Origin: Cupriavidus necator A5-1
Lineage (GTDB): Bacteria; Pseudomonadota; Gammaproteobacteria; Burkholderiales; Burkholderiaceae
Length of the DNA: 64,000 bases
Direction: 5' to 3'
NCBI RefSeq assembly: GCF_000744095.1
Contig: NZ_JQLI01000008.1
Location: 4,154,001-4,218,000, forward strand
Shown here: positions 29,201-38,175 of the stretch, one piece after another
How the letters are laid out: every line of letters starts with the position of its first letter
How positions within the stretch are numbered: position 1 is the stretch's first letter
Notes under the pieces: model-generated
Told to the model about the DNA's origin: nothing
Seen by the model: the letters and a program-made list of their open reading frames with translations, nothing else
Databases searched by the model: none
Made by a program: the position numbers and the translations under genes

Positions 29201-29236
29201 AAAAAAACCGGGCGGTGTCGAGCCGCCCGGTTTTTC
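29201..29236. terminator. Bidirectional terminator downstream of the siderophore receptor
   Basis: AAAAACCGGGCGG pairs with CCGCCCGGTTTTT around a short loop. T runs occur on both strands. In the minus direction it ends the receptor transcript. Confidence 0.88.
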
Positions 29237-29255
29237 TTGTCCACGATACTGCGCT

Positions 29256-31376
29256 TTACATTCGGTACCGCAGCGTCGCCATCACGTTGCGCGGAGCACC
29301 CGGCATGTTCAGGTTGGCGTTGGTGCCGTGGGCCGAGACGATGTAGCCCTTGTCGAACAGGTTGTACACGTTGAGCTGCGCCTCAAACGCGCCGCGGCGG
29401 TACCAGGCCATGGCGTCGGCGGTGACATAGCCGGGCAGCGTCACGGTGTTCTGCGGATCGGCGTAGCGCGCGCCCACCAGGTTCACCCCGACGCCCACGC
29501 CGAAGCCGTGTCCCAGGTCCTTGGTCAGCCAGGCGTTGCCGGAGTGGCGCGGCGTGATGGTGGCGCGCTTGCCTTGCAGCGCGGCGCTCGACTTGGTGAT
29601 CGTGGCGTCCAGGTAGGCATAGCCGGCCAGCATGCGCCAGCCGCTGCCGAGTTCGGCCGCGCCGGCAATCTCCACGCCGTCGGTGCGCTGCTCGCCGATC
29701 GGCAGCAGTGCCGTGTTGGTGGCGTTGGCCACCTTGATATTGCTGCGCTCCAGGCGGAACACCGAGATGGTGGTGCTGGCCTTGCCATTCAGCCAGTCGT
29801 ACTTGGCACCGACTTCGGTGTTGTTGGTGGTCTCAGGCGCCAGGTCGGCATTGTTCGCCGCCAGCGCAAAGGCCTCGCCCGACGGCTGGAACGACTTGCT
29901 CCACGACACGTAGTAAGACTGCGCCTTCGACGGTTGCCACACCAGGCCGGCGCGCGGGCTCCAGGCGGTGTCGGTGCGCGACAGGTTGCGCTGGCCGGCG
30001 ATCCGGTTCAGCGTCTCCTGCTGGAAGTTGTCGTAGCGCACGCCCACCAGCGCCTTCCACTGCTCGCTGAAGGTGATCATGTCCTGGGTGTAGAACGCCA
30101 GGGTATTGAAGATGCCGAGGTTGGAGGTGGTCGGCGTGCCCGGCGCCTGGCGCGGCAGCGTCAGCAGCACCGGGTTGAACAGGTCAAAGGTGGCGACCTG
30201 GCCGTTGGCGCCCAGCACCGGCTTGGTGTTGTTGACCTGGTCCTTGTTCTGCTGCCCGATCTCCATGCCGTACAGCAGCTCGTGCTGCGTGCCGAGGAAG
30301 GTGGCCTTCTGAATCAGGTCGGTCTGGTTGAACCAGCCATGCTCCTCGCGGCGGACATTGCCGTGGTTCATGGTCAGGGTGCGGGCCGCCTCGTTGACCG
30401 TGTTGGTCAGCGTGTTGTTGCGGTCCAGCGAGTAGTGGTAGTAGCGGGTCGCATTGCGGATCGACCAGTTCTCATTGAAGCGATGGTTGATCGTGGCGGT
30501 ACCGGAGAACACCCGCGACTGCGAGTAGTCGGCGTCGCGCGCATTGGCCGCGCCGTAGTAGCGCGAGGCCGGCACGTCGACCGGACGGCCCTGGAAGGCC
30601 GGGATGCCGAAGTCGGTCACGCGGCGATCTTCCAGGTAGTCGGCCTGCAGCAGCACGGTGGTCTCGGGCGCCACGCGCAGTTCCAGCGACGGTGCGATCG
30701 CCGAGCGGTCCAGGAACTGCTGCGAGCGGTAGCTGTTGGCCTTCTGCACCGCGCCGGTCACGCGGAACGCGGCAGCGCCGTCGGCGAACACGCGGCCGAC
30801 GTCGGCCTCGGCGCGGCGGTCGGCCCACATGCCATAGCTGAGCGCAAAGTCGGTGACGTCGATGCCCGGCTTCTTGGTCACGCGGTTGATCAGGCCACCC
30901 GCCGAGCCGCGCCCGTACAGTACCGCCGCCGGGCCCTTGATGACCTCGACGCGGTCGACGTTGGACAGGTCGCGGAAGTACAGCGCGTCGTCGCGGATGC
31001 CGTCGACGAACTGGTCGGCGATCGCGGTGAAGCCGCGGATCGACACCTGGTCGCGCTGGCCGTCGCCGGTGGAGAACGACACGCCCGGCACGTTCTTCAG
31101 CGCATCCTGCATCGAGTTGGCGCGCTGGTCGCGCATCACGTCCGCGGTGACCACGTTGACCGTCTGCGGGATGTCGCGCAGCGGCGCCTCAGTCTTGGTC
31201 GCGCTGACCGCATTGGGCGGGTTATAGCCCACGCCAAGCTCGCGGCTGGCGTCGGCCTTGACGGTGACCTCCGGCAACTGCGAAGCGGCTGGCGCGACCT
31301 GGGCCCATGCAGCCGTCGGTTGAAAAAAGAAGCTCCCCGCCACCGCGGCACAGATCGGGTGAAGTTTTATTCTCAT
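29256..31376 (-). CDS. TonB-dependent siderophore receptor
   Basis: A 706-residue outer-membrane protein. A signal peptide ends near residue 25 (AWA-QVAPAA). The plug domain carries 'IPQTVNVVTADVMRDQ', 'QDALKNVPGVSF', and 'VDRVEVIKGPAAVLYGRGSAGG', and the protein ends in a beta-barrel terminating in 'RNVMATLRYRM' with an aromatic near the end. It imports a ferric siderophore using TonB energy; the siderophore is unknown. The start was placed at 31376 where AGGAA precedes ATG and the signal peptide begins. A promoter with a Fur box lies upstream. The only TonB-like gene in the window is at 8.3 kb. Confidence 0.93.
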   Translation of the reverse strand: MRIKLHPICAAVAGSFFFQPTAAWAQVAPAASQLPEVTVKADASRELGVGYNPPNAVSATKTEAPLRDIPQTVNVVTADVMRDQRANSMQDALKNVPGVSFSTGDGQRDQVSIRGFTAIADQFVDGIRDDALYFRDLSNVDRVEVIKGPAAVLYGRGSAGGLINRVTKKPGIDVTDFALSYGMWADRRAEADVGRVFADGAAAFRVTGAVQKANSYRSQQFLDRSAIAPSLELRVAPETTVLLQADYLEDRRVTDFGIPAFQGRPVDVPASRYYGAANARDADYSQSRVFSGTATINHRFNENWSIRNATRYYHYSLDRNNTLTNTVNEAARTLTMNHGNVRREEHGWFNQTDLIQKATFLGTQHELLYGMEIGQQNKDQVNNTKPVLGANGQVATFDLFNPVLLTLPRQAPGTPTTSNLGIFNTLAFYTQDMITFSEQWKALVGVRYDNFQQETLNRIAGQRNLSRTDTAWSPRAGLVWQPSKAQSYYVSWSKSFQPSGEAFALAANNADLAPETTNNTEVGAKYDWLNGKASTTISVFRLERSNIKVANATNTALLPIGEQRTDGVEIAGAAELGSGWRMLAGYAYLDATITKSSAALQGKRATITPRHSGNAWLTKDLGHGFGVGVGVNLVGARYADPQNTVTLPGYVTADAMAWYRRGAFEAQLNVYNLFDKGYIVSAHGTNANLNMPGAPRNVMATLRYRM

Positions 31377-31428
31377 TTCCTGCCCATTTCCCTGTAATGG
31401 CCCGTAATAATTTTTAAAAAAGCGACGC

Positions 31429-31457
31429 ATTATCGACCAGGGAAATGAGAGGGTCAA
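31429..31457 (-). promoter_or_regulatory. Sigma70 promoter of siderophore receptor
   Basis: On the minus strand TTGACC (31452-31457), a 17-base spacer, then GATAAT (31429-31434), about 50 bases upstream of the start codon. Confidence 0.7.
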
Positions 31458-31461
31458 CGAG

Positions 31462-31480
31462 ATTGGGAATAATTCGCATT
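31462..31480. promoter_or_regulatory. Fur box
   Basis: ATTGGGAATAATTCGCATT matches the palindromic Fur-box form AATGAGAATAATTCTCATT at 16 of 19 positions. It lies five bases upstream of the -35 hexamer. A second half-like site AAATGAGAATA overlaps the start codon near 31370-31380. Both support iron repression of the receptor. Confidence 0.72.
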
Positions 31481-31549
31481 CCGTGATTTGGGATGTTGTT
31501 TTCCGGAATGCGCACTGTCCGCGCTATTTGTGCGCGATGACAGACTTCA

Positions 31550-32428
31550 TCAAGCGAGTTGTTCGGCCAGCGCGTCACGCGCCTCGGAAATGAAGGTGGA
31601 TTCGCCACGCTTGCCCGGCAGCAGGAAGAACTCCGCCTCGGGCAGGCGCGGCAGGCGCAGCCGGGCTACCGTGGCGGCATCCAGCGGCGCTACGCCGGGC
31701 CCTACTGCCGAAGCGTTCAGGCACGACATCCCCAGCCCCGCCGCCAGCGCCAGGTGCAGCCCCGCCACCCCCGAAGCCGAATGCGCGACCTCGTAGGGCA
31801 GCCGCTTGCGCTGCAGCAGCTGGATCACGAACTGGTGCAGCGAGCAGGTGTCGGGCAGCAGCACCAGCGGCAATGTGGCGGGCAGCAGCTCGGCTTCGCC
31901 CGGCGCTGCCACCCAGGCCAGCGGCTCGCGCCGCAGCACCGTGCCGCGGGTGCTGGCACCCTGCCCCCTGGTGCCGGGCAGCCGCATGCTCAGGCCGATG
32001 TCGAAGGCATCCATCTCCGCCGCGGCATCGATCGCCGCGCTCTTCATCACCGTCACGTGCAGGCGAAGGTAGGGGTAGCGTTCGCGCAGCCGGCGCAGCA
32101 TGCCGGCGATCTCGCCGGGGCGGAAGTAGTCGGTCACCGCCAGGCGCAGCTCGCCCTCGAGCGCGTGGCCGCGCAACTCCTGCAACGCCAGCTCGTTCAG
32201 CGCCAGGATGCGGCGCGCGTGTTCCAGCAGCCGCGTGCCCGCCGGCGTGGGGACCGCGCCGTGCCGGCCGCGCGCCAGCAGCGGCACGCCGGCGCGCTCC
32301 TCCAGCTTGCGCAGCTGCTCGCTGACTGAGGACTGCGACAGGAACAGCCGCGGCGCCGCCGCCGACAGGCTGCCGCTGTCGGCCACCGTGACAAAGGTGC
32401 GCAACTGGTCGGTTTCGAATCCACGCAT
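31550..32428 (-). CDS. LysR-family transcriptional regulator
   Basis: A 292-residue LysR protein. The N-terminal winged HTH reads 'LRTFVTVADSGSLSAAAPRL' and 'LSQSSVSEQLRKLEERAG', followed by the substrate-binding domain. ATG at 32428 was preferred over upstream TTG because GGAG lies 6 bases before it. It diverges from the tautomerase gene across 147 bases that contain a LysR-type inverted repeat, so the tautomerase is the likely target. Confidence 0.88.
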   Translation of the reverse strand: MRGFETDQLRTFVTVADSGSLSAAAPRLFLSQSSVSEQLRKLEERAGVPLLARGRHGAVPTPAGTRLLEHARRILALNELALQELRGHALEGELRLAVTDYFRPGEIAGMLRRLRERYPYLRLHVTVMKSAAIDAAAEMDAFDIGLSMRLPGTRGQGASTRGTVLRREPLAWVAAPGEAELLPATLPLVLLPDTCSLHQFVIQLLQRKRLPYEVAHSASGVAGLHLALAAGLGMSCLNASAVGPGVAPLDAATVARLRLPRLPEAEFFLLPGKRGESTFISEARDALAEQLA

Positions 32429-32498
32429 GACGGTCTCCGGCAAGGTCCAATGGAGGTGAGAGACAGGCTTCTTTGCTTCGGTTTATACGATGGATCAC

Positions 32499-32522
32499 AT
32501 CGGATATTCCCGCTTTTCCGAT
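32499..32522. promoter_or_regulatory. Candidate LysR operator
   Basis: ATCGG and CCGAT form an inverted repeat separated by 14 bases in the LysR/tautomerase intergenic region, close to the usual LysR binding-site geometry. Confidence 0.45.
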
Positions 32523-32575
32523 ATTACACCGCGGCCTACCATCACCTCACCAACCCGTTCACACAGGAGCCTGTC

Positions 32576-32968
32576 ATGCCCCATATCGTCATGCACCTCT
32601 CCGGCCAGCCCGATGCCGCCCTGACTCGCCGCAGCGCCACCGCGATCGCCGATATCACCGAGCGCGTGCTCGGCAAGAAGCGCGACGTGGTCGCCATCAC
32701 GGTCCAGTACATTCCCCACGACAGCTGGATCATCGCCGGCGTCTCGCTGTCCGAGCAGGGCCGCAATGCCTTCCACCTGGACATCAGCGTGACCGACGAA
32801 ACCAATACCAAAGCCGAGAAGGCGCAGTTCATCGAGGCCGTGTTCAAGGCCATGTCGGAATTGCTGGGCGACCTGCATCCGGTTTCGTACGTGCATGTGA
32901 TCGACGCCCGCGCGGCCGCATACGGCTATGGCGGACGCACGCAGGAGTACCGGCACCAGCACGGCTGA
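32576..32968 (+). CDS. Tautomerase (4-oxalocrotonate tautomerase-like) family protein
   Basis: A 130-residue protein whose mature N-terminus is Pro (MPHIVMHLSG), the catalytic base of the tautomerase superfamily. The core 'TERVLGKKRDVVAITVQYI' and 'GDLHPVSYVHVIDARAAAYG' fits two beta-alpha-beta units, as in long tautomerases. The substrate is unknown. AGGAG lies 8 bases before ATG. It is divergent from a LysR gene. Confidence 0.82.
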   Translation: MPHIVMHLSGQPDAALTRRSATAIADITERVLGKKRDVVAITVQYIPHDSWIIAGVSLSEQGRNAFHLDISVTDETNTKAEKAQFIEAVFKAMSELLGDLHPVSYVHVIDARAAAYGYGGRTQEYRHQHG

Positions 32969-33190
32969 CGCGACTTATCTCCTTCGCATCACGACCGCGA
33001 GTCCTACCGCAATATGTTTTGCCGCAACGCTGATCAAGTCCGGCGCGGTGTCTTTGTGATCGCCGTGTATTTTCTGACCGGACTGGTCTGAAGCCATCCC
33101 GGCGCGCGCGACTTGTATATTTTGGGTGTTGTTAACTAGTGTGGTTGGGTGCCGCCGGGCACCCGGCCCGGCACCACGGGGAACCAACAC

Positions 33191-34024
33191 ATGAAAAAAG
33201 TCACCCTGCCCGATGGCGAGCGCGTCCCGGCGCTCGGCATGGGAACGTGGAATATGGGCGAGTCGCCCGCCGCGCGCGCCGAGGAGATCGCCACGCTGCG
33301 CCTCGGCCTGGACCTTGGGCTGCGGCTGATCGATACCGCGGAGATGTACGGCGAGGGCCAGTCCGAAGAGATGATCGGCGAGGCCATCGCCGGGCGCCGC
33401 GACGAGGCCTTCCTCGTCAGCAAGGTCTACCCGTTCAACGCCAGCCGGCGCGGCACGATGCAGGCCTGCGAGCGCAGCCTGAAGCGGCTGCGCACCGACC
33501 GTATCGACCTCTATCTATTGCACTGGCGCGGCGGCGTGCCGCTGGAAGAGACGGTGCAGGCCATGCAGGCGCTACAGCGCGACGGCAAGATCCGCCACTG
33601 GGGCGTCAGCAACCTCGACCTGGCCGACCTGGAGGAATTGTGGGGGGTGCCGGGCGGCAACCAGCTCGCTGCCAACCAGCTGCTGTACAACCTGGGCCGG
33701 CGCGGCATCGAATGGGACCTGCTACCGTGGCTGCGCCAGCGCGGCGTGCCGGTGATGGCGTATTCGCCGATCGAGCAGTCGCGGCTGCTGGGCCACCCCG
33801 GGCTGAAGCGCTTTGCGCGCGACCACGGCATGACGCCGGCGCAGGCGGCGCTGGCCTGGCTGCTGGCGCAGGACGGCGTGATCGCCATCCCCAAGACCGG
33901 CCGCCGCGAGCGCCTGCAGGAGAACCTGGGGGCGCTGTCGCATCCGCTGCTATCGGCCCAGTTGGCCGAACTTGACCGTATCTTCCCGCCGCCCGACGGA
34001 CCGGGCGCGCTGGAAATGCTCTGA
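33191..34024 (+). CDS. Aldo/keto reductase
   Basis: A 277-residue NADPH-dependent AKR. The catalytic tetrad is visible as Asp48, Tyr53, Lys78 and His111 ('DTAEMYG', 'LVSKVYP', 'YLLHWRG'). '[17 protein letters not shown]' near the C-terminus binds the cofactor phosphate. The start [20 protein letters not shown] is the usual AKR beginning. The 222-base region upstream is AT-richer than average and may hold its promoter. Confidence 0.92.
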   Translation: MKKVTLPDGERVPALGMGTWNMGESPAARAEEIATLRLGLDLGLRLIDTAEMYGEGQSEEMIGEAIAGRRDEAFLVSKVYPFNASRRGTMQACERSLKRLRTDRIDLYLLHWRGGVPLEETVQAMQALQRDGKIRHWGVSNLDLADLEELWGVPGGNQLAANQLLYNLGRRGIEWDLLPWLRQRGVPVMAYSPIEQSRLLGHPGLKRFARDHGMTPAQAALAWLLAQDGVIAIPKTGRRERLQENLGALSHPLLSAQLAELDRIFPPPDGPGALEML

Positions 34025-34061
34025 GCCGGCCTTAAGCGACTCTGAGCGCTCCCAAGCGAGG

Positions 34062-34475
34062 TTAGGGCTGGCGAGCCGCGTAGCGCTCGCGCTCGACGTA
34101 GCGCACCAGGTAGGCGCGCGCCTTCTCGCGCGTGTCGGTGGTGACGCGCTCCGCCGCCTGGCGCGCGCTGTTCTTGCCGTGCGACGACGACATCTGCCCG
34201 TCAAGGTAAGTGCGGAAGGAATCGTGCATGGCATCCAGGTCGGACTGGCACGCGGCCAGCGCCGCGTTGGCAACGTCCTTGGACTGGCCCTTGGCCGACA
34301 GATTGTCGTCGGCCTTCTGCTTGACGCAATCCATGTACTTGGCGCGCAGCGCCTGCCAGCCGCTGCTGTCGCCGGCTGCCGCCGCCGTACCGGCGGCATC
34401 GTTGGAGGAACCCGAAGGATGTGAAGCGCACGCGGCCAGGAAGGCGAGCGGCAGGGCGGTCAGGATCTTTTTCAT
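34062..34475 (-). CDS. Small lipoprotein of unknown function
   Basis: A 137-residue protein with lipobox LAAC (Cys16) after the signal MKKILTALPLAFLA. The mature part is polar with cysteines in 'YMDCVKQKADD' and 'ALAACQSDLDAM', and ends in a helical Arg/Glu segment. I do not recognise a family. It converges with the aldo/keto reductase. Confidence 0.7.
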   Translation of the reverse strand: MKKILTALPLAFLAACASHPSGSSNDAAGTAAAAGDSSGWQALRAKYMDCVKQKADDNLSAKGQSKDVANAALAACQSDLDAMHDSFRTYLDGQMSSSHGKNSARQAAERVTTDTREKARAYLVRYVERERYAARQP

Positions 34476-34702
34476 GCAGGCATCGACCGCGCTGGGGCGG
34501 CGGGGTTCCCGCATTTTTTGCCAATGCGGCGGACCCGGCGCAAGTTTCCTCATTTATCGTCATTTGCCACGCATCCCCTGCCATGCATCGCATGCCAGCA
34601 CCATCTTCGTCACAAATGGATACGTGTGTAGGACAAGCTGCCATTTCACGGAGTGCTTCCGGCGCCTATGCTTCAAAGACAACAACACCCACAGGAGCCA
34701 AG

Positions 34703-35281
34703 ATGAAACGTCGAACCTTCCTTTCGGCCAGCGCTGGCCTGGCCCTCGGCAGCGTGGCACTGGGTGCCTGTACCACGACCGGGCCTGACACACCCACTGA
34801 CAAGGGTGCCCGCCGCCGCGAACTGGACTCTGGCGTGGACGCCACGCTGCAGCGCCTGTATGGCTCAGTCAACGGCTCGCGTGACCTGGGCAACCGCGCG
34901 CGCGGCATCCTGGTGTTCCCCAAGACGCTGTCGGCCGGCTTTGTCATCGGCGGCGAGTACGGCGATGGCGCGCTGCGCTCGGGCGGCGCCACGCGCGGCT
35001 ATTACCGCCTGATCTCCGGCTCGGTCGGCTGGCAGATCGGTGCGCAGTCCAAGTCGATCATCCTGATGTTCCTGACGCAGGATGCGTACGACAAGTTCGT
35101 GCGCAGCCAGGGGTGGACTGCCGGGGTGGATGCCACGGTAGCGCTGGCCACCGTCGGCGCCAACGGCGTGCTGGACACCAACACCGGCCAGCAGCCCATC
35201 GTCGGGTTCGTGATGACCAATGCGGGCCTGATGGCCGGTCTGAGCCTCGAAGGCAGCAAGATCACCAAGCTCGACCTGTAG
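34703..35281 (+). CDS. YSC84/SYLF-domain lipoprotein
   Basis: A 192-residue protein. The signal MKRRTFLSASAGLALGSVAL has a twin-arginine-like RRTFL motif followed by lipobox LGAC (Cys23), suggesting Tat export and lipidation. The mature part 'RARGILVFPKTLSAGFVIGG' and 'KSIILMFLTQDAYDKFV' is the SYLF lipid-binding domain. The bacterial role is not defined. AGGAGCC precedes ATG. Confidence 0.88.
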   Translation: MKRRTFLSASAGLALGSVALGACTTTGPDTPTDKGARRRELDSGVDATLQRLYGSVNGSRDLGNRARGILVFPKTLSAGFVIGGEYGDGALRSGGATRGYYRLISGSVGWQIGAQSKSIILMFLTQDAYDKFVRSQGWTAGVDATVALATVGANGVLDTNTGQQPIVGFVMTNAGLMAGLSLEGSKITKLDL

Positions 35282-35397
35282 GGGGCAGCTAGCCTGTCCT
35301 TTGCGCCGCGCGGCCCCCTTGCCGCGCGGCGCCGGCCTGCGATTTTCGCGGCCGCGCGCCGCGAGGGGATAGAATTCGTCCCTTTGGCCGAATTCTC

Positions 35398-36297
35398 ATG
35401 TGGTTCAAGAACCTGCAGGTCCATCGTTTCTCCGCCCCGTGGTCGCCGAGCGCCGACGAGGTCGAAGCCAGCCTGGCGAAGCACGCCTTCTTCCCCGGCA
35501 CCAGCCTCGAAATGCAGACGCAAGGCTGGGCCTCGCCCCGTGACAACGGCCAACTGGTCCACACCGTGGGCCGCCAGATGCTGCTGACCCTGCGCACTGA
35601 AAAAAAGCTGCTGCCCACCACCGTGGTCAACCAGGTCACGCGCGCCCGCGCCGCCGAGATCGAAGAGCAGCAAGGCTACAAGCCGGGCCGCAAGCAACTC
35701 AAGGAACTGAAGGAGCAGGTCGCCGAGGAACTGCTGCCGCGCGCCTTCAGCATCCGCCGCGACACGCGCGTGTGGATCGACCCGGACAACGGCTGGCTCG
35801 CCATCGACGCCGCCGCGGCCGCCAAGGCCGATGAGGTGCGCGGCATGCTGTTCAAGGCGCTGGATCCGCTGCCGCTGATCAACCTGCACGTCAACCAGTC
35901 GCCGGTAGCGGCCATGACCGACTGGCTGTCCGGCGACGCCGCCCCGGCGGGGTTCACCGTCGACCAGGAGATCGAGCTGCAGTCCGCCAGCGAGAGCAAG
36001 GCCACCGTGCGCTACGTGCGGCATCCGCTCGATCCGGAGGACCTGCAGCGCCATATCGCGGCGGGCAAGCGTTGCACGCGGCTGGCGATGACGTGGAATG
36101 ACCGGGTCTCGTTCGTGCTGACGGATGGGCTGGTGGTGAAGAAGGTGGCGCCGCTGGATGTCATCAAGGAGCAGGCCGATGGCACGGCTCACGATGAGGA
36201 TGAGCGCTTCGATGCCGACTTCACCATGATGGCCGGCGAGCTGTCGGGCATGCTCGGCGACCTGACCGAGGCGCTTGGCGGCGAACGCAAGAGCTAA
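35398..36297 (+). CDS. rdgC: Recombination-associated protein RdgC
   Basis: A 299-residue protein of normal RdgC length. RdgC is a nucleoid-associated ring-shaped dimer that binds duplex DNA and restrains RecA. Recognisable segments are [15 protein letters not shown], '[20 protein letters not shown]' and '[20 protein letters not shown]'. The gene is transcribed alone and ends in a GC hairpin shared with the convergent thioesterase. Confidence 0.95.
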   Translation: MWFKNLQVHRFSAPWSPSADEVEASLAKHAFFPGTSLEMQTQGWASPRDNGQLVHTVGRQMLLTLRTEKKLLPTTVVNQVTRARAAEIEEQQGYKPGRKQLKELKEQVAEELLPRAFSIRRDTRVWIDPDNGWLAIDAAAAAKADEVRGMLFKALDPLPLINLHVNQSPVAAMTDWLSGDAAPAGFTVDQEIELQSASESKATVRYVRHPLDPEDLQRHIAAGKRCTRLAMTWNDRVSFVLTDGLVVKKVAPLDVIKEQADGTAHDEDERFDADFTMMAGELSGMLGDLTEALGGERKS

Positions 36298-36306
36298 GAC
36301 TGAATT

Positions 36307-36329
36307 GCGCGCGCCGCTTCGGCGCGCGC
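36307..36329. terminator. GC hairpin between rdgC and thioesterase
   Basis: GCGCGCGCCG and CGGCGCGCGC form a perfect 10-bp stem with a three-base loop between convergent genes. There is no T run, so termination is inferred from position. Confidence 0.5.
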
Positions 36330-36334
36330 TGCCC

Positions 36335-36778
36335 TCACTCCAGCCAGTTCACCTTGGGGAAGCGCCCGGCAAACCCCTCCGGCATCGGCACGACCTGCTT
36401 GTGCACGTAGTCGAAGAACACAAAACCGGACTTGGCCATCGCGATCAGCGCGCCATCGGCCGGCCGCGTGATGCGGAAAATGATGTCCCCGCCATACTTG
36501 TTGAAGTCCATCACGCCGACTTCGAACTCCAGCTGGTCGCGCGCATGCGCCTCGTTGCGGTACATCGTGGCCAGGTCGGTGACGATGATGCCGACGCCCT
36601 CCTGCCTTACGTCCTCGCTGCCGAATTCATACAGGAAGCGCGCCCGCGCCTCGGAAATCATCGAGATCATTGAATCGTTGGCGAGATGGTTGGCCGAGTT
36701 GATATCGGTGACGCGCACGGTCAGGTGGGTCGCGTAGCAGAACTGGTCGGCAGGCAGGTCGAGTTTGAGGCGGGCCAT
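36335..36778 (-). CDS. Hot-dog fold acyl-CoA thioesterase (YbgC/FadM-like)
   Basis: A 147-residue hot-dog protein. 'VRVTDINSANHLANDSMIS' carries the Asp-Asn-His-Leu active-site region characteristic of this thioesterase class, and 'VVTDLATMYRNEAHARDQLE' style strands follow (seen as IIVTDLATMYRNEAHARD). It probably hydrolyses acyl-CoA esters; chain preference is unknown. Confidence 0.8.
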   Translation of the reverse strand: MARLKLDLPADQFCYATHLTVRVTDINSANHLANDSMISMISEARARFLYEFGSEDVRQEGVGIIVTDLATMYRNEAHARDQLEFEVGVMDFNKYGGDIIFRITRPADGALIAMAKSGFVFFDYVHKQVVPMPEGFAGRFPKVNWLE

Positions 36779-37214
36779 GGCAAAGCAAGCTGGAATGGAT
36801 CGGACGCCGCGCGGCGGGGCCGGCCTGTGAGGCCTGGGGCCGGGGCGCCGGCGAGGCGCCCATCATAAGGGATGCGCCGGTTCGGATATTGGCCGCGCTC
36901 AGGGATTGAGCGGCGGCAGGGCCGGCGCCGGTGCCAGCTGCCGCCCGGCACGCCGCGCCCGCCGGCGAGTGCCATGGTGCCCGGCGGCATGGTGGCGTGC
37001 CGGTCGCCACCATTTCGGGACTCGCAGCCATCCCGCGTCGTCCTCTCCGGGTAAATGCCGCCCGCCGGCTCGTCCACCCGCCGATGTGCGGGCATTGCGG
37101 CCGCCCGTACGCTGCGCGAAGCTGTGGCCGCTGCCGGTCCGCAGCGCGCGTGCCATGCACTGCCCGCCATGCGGATGGGCCGTCTAGAGGTCGTCAATAC
37201 CAAGAGGAAACACG
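36779..37214. other. GC-rich intergenic region without a gene
   Basis: About 435 bases upstream of the broken Bug receptor. Frames on both strands give Arg/Pro/Ala-rich shadows only. AAGAGGAAA just before 37215 is a relic ribosome site for the pseudogene. Confidence 0.35.
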
Positions 37215-38175
37215 ATGCAAGCTGACCGACGCAAAGCCCTGCAGTTGCTGGGCGCAGGTTCCCTCGCCGCCGCCGCTCCGACGCTCTGGCTCGGCTAGGC
37301 ACGGGCCCAGTCAACCTATCCTGCGCGGCCGGTTCGGCTGGTGGTGCCCTACTCGCCTGGCGGAGCCATCGATGTGCTGGCGCGCACCCTTGGCGATCCG
37401 CTCGGAAAACTCTGGCAACGCCCCGTGATTGTGGAGAACCGGCCTGGCGTGGGCGGCATGATCGGCGCGGACGCGGTCGCCAAGGCGGCACCAGACGGCC
37501 ACACGCTGCTGCTCGCGCTGCCCAGCCTGGTGCAGACGCCGTACATGGTGGCCAAGCCGCCGTTCGATCCGCTGCGCGACCTGGCCGCCATCAGCCAGCT
37601 CTGCACCTCGCACCTGGTGCTGGCCGCCAACAGTGCCATGCCGCGCATGCTTCCCGAGGTGGTCAGCCAGGCGAAGGCACAGCCCAACAAGTATTCCTAC
37701 GGTACCTATGGCATCGGCACCGGCGCACATCTCTACATGCAGGTCTTCTGCAACGCCGTGGGCGCCGAGCTCGTGCATGTCCCGTACAAGGGCGAGGCGC
37801 CGACTGCTCGGGGGCGAGATCTCGATGGGCACGCTGTCGCCGATGACAGTGCGCCAGCACGCGCGCAGCGGCAAGCTCCTGCCACTGGCCGTCACCGGGA
37901 ATACCCGAGCGCCGATGCTGCCGGACGTTCCGACCTTCCTCGAGCTCGGCTACAAGGGACTGGACGGGCCGGCCTGGATGGGCCTGTTCACCACGGCTGG
38001 CACACCCCAGCCCATCGTCGAAAAGGTTGCCGCCGACGTCGAGACTGTGCTGGCCGCGCCCGAGATCCGCCAGCGCATGGCCGAGTTGGGGCTGATTGCC
38101 AGGACGGCGCGGCCGGCGGCGTTCGCCGCGCTGGCGAAGGCAGACCAGGCGTACTGGGGCAACGTGATCAGGGCG
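37215..38175 (+). pseudogene. Bug-family solute receptor, nonsense and frameshift mutated
   Basis: The frame starts MQADRRKALQLLGAGSLAAA and meets TAG at codon 28 (37296-37298), inside the signal peptide. It then continues in frame with typical Bug sequence ('YPARPVRLVVPYSPGGAID', 'VIVENRPGVGGMIGADAV', 'VPYKGEAPT'). Near 37800 the frame shifts and resumes as LLGGEISMGTLSPMTVRQHA, ending in 'KADQAYWGNVIRA'. The protein would have been a periplasmic tripartite tricarboxylate transporter receptor. It runs directly into chemotaxis-receptor sequence. Confidence 0.88.

Noticed and set aside
36779-37214. Small forward and reverse frames between the thioesterase and the broken Bug gene
   Set aside because: Composition is Arg/Pro/Ala-rich in every phase and no start with a ribosome site was found.
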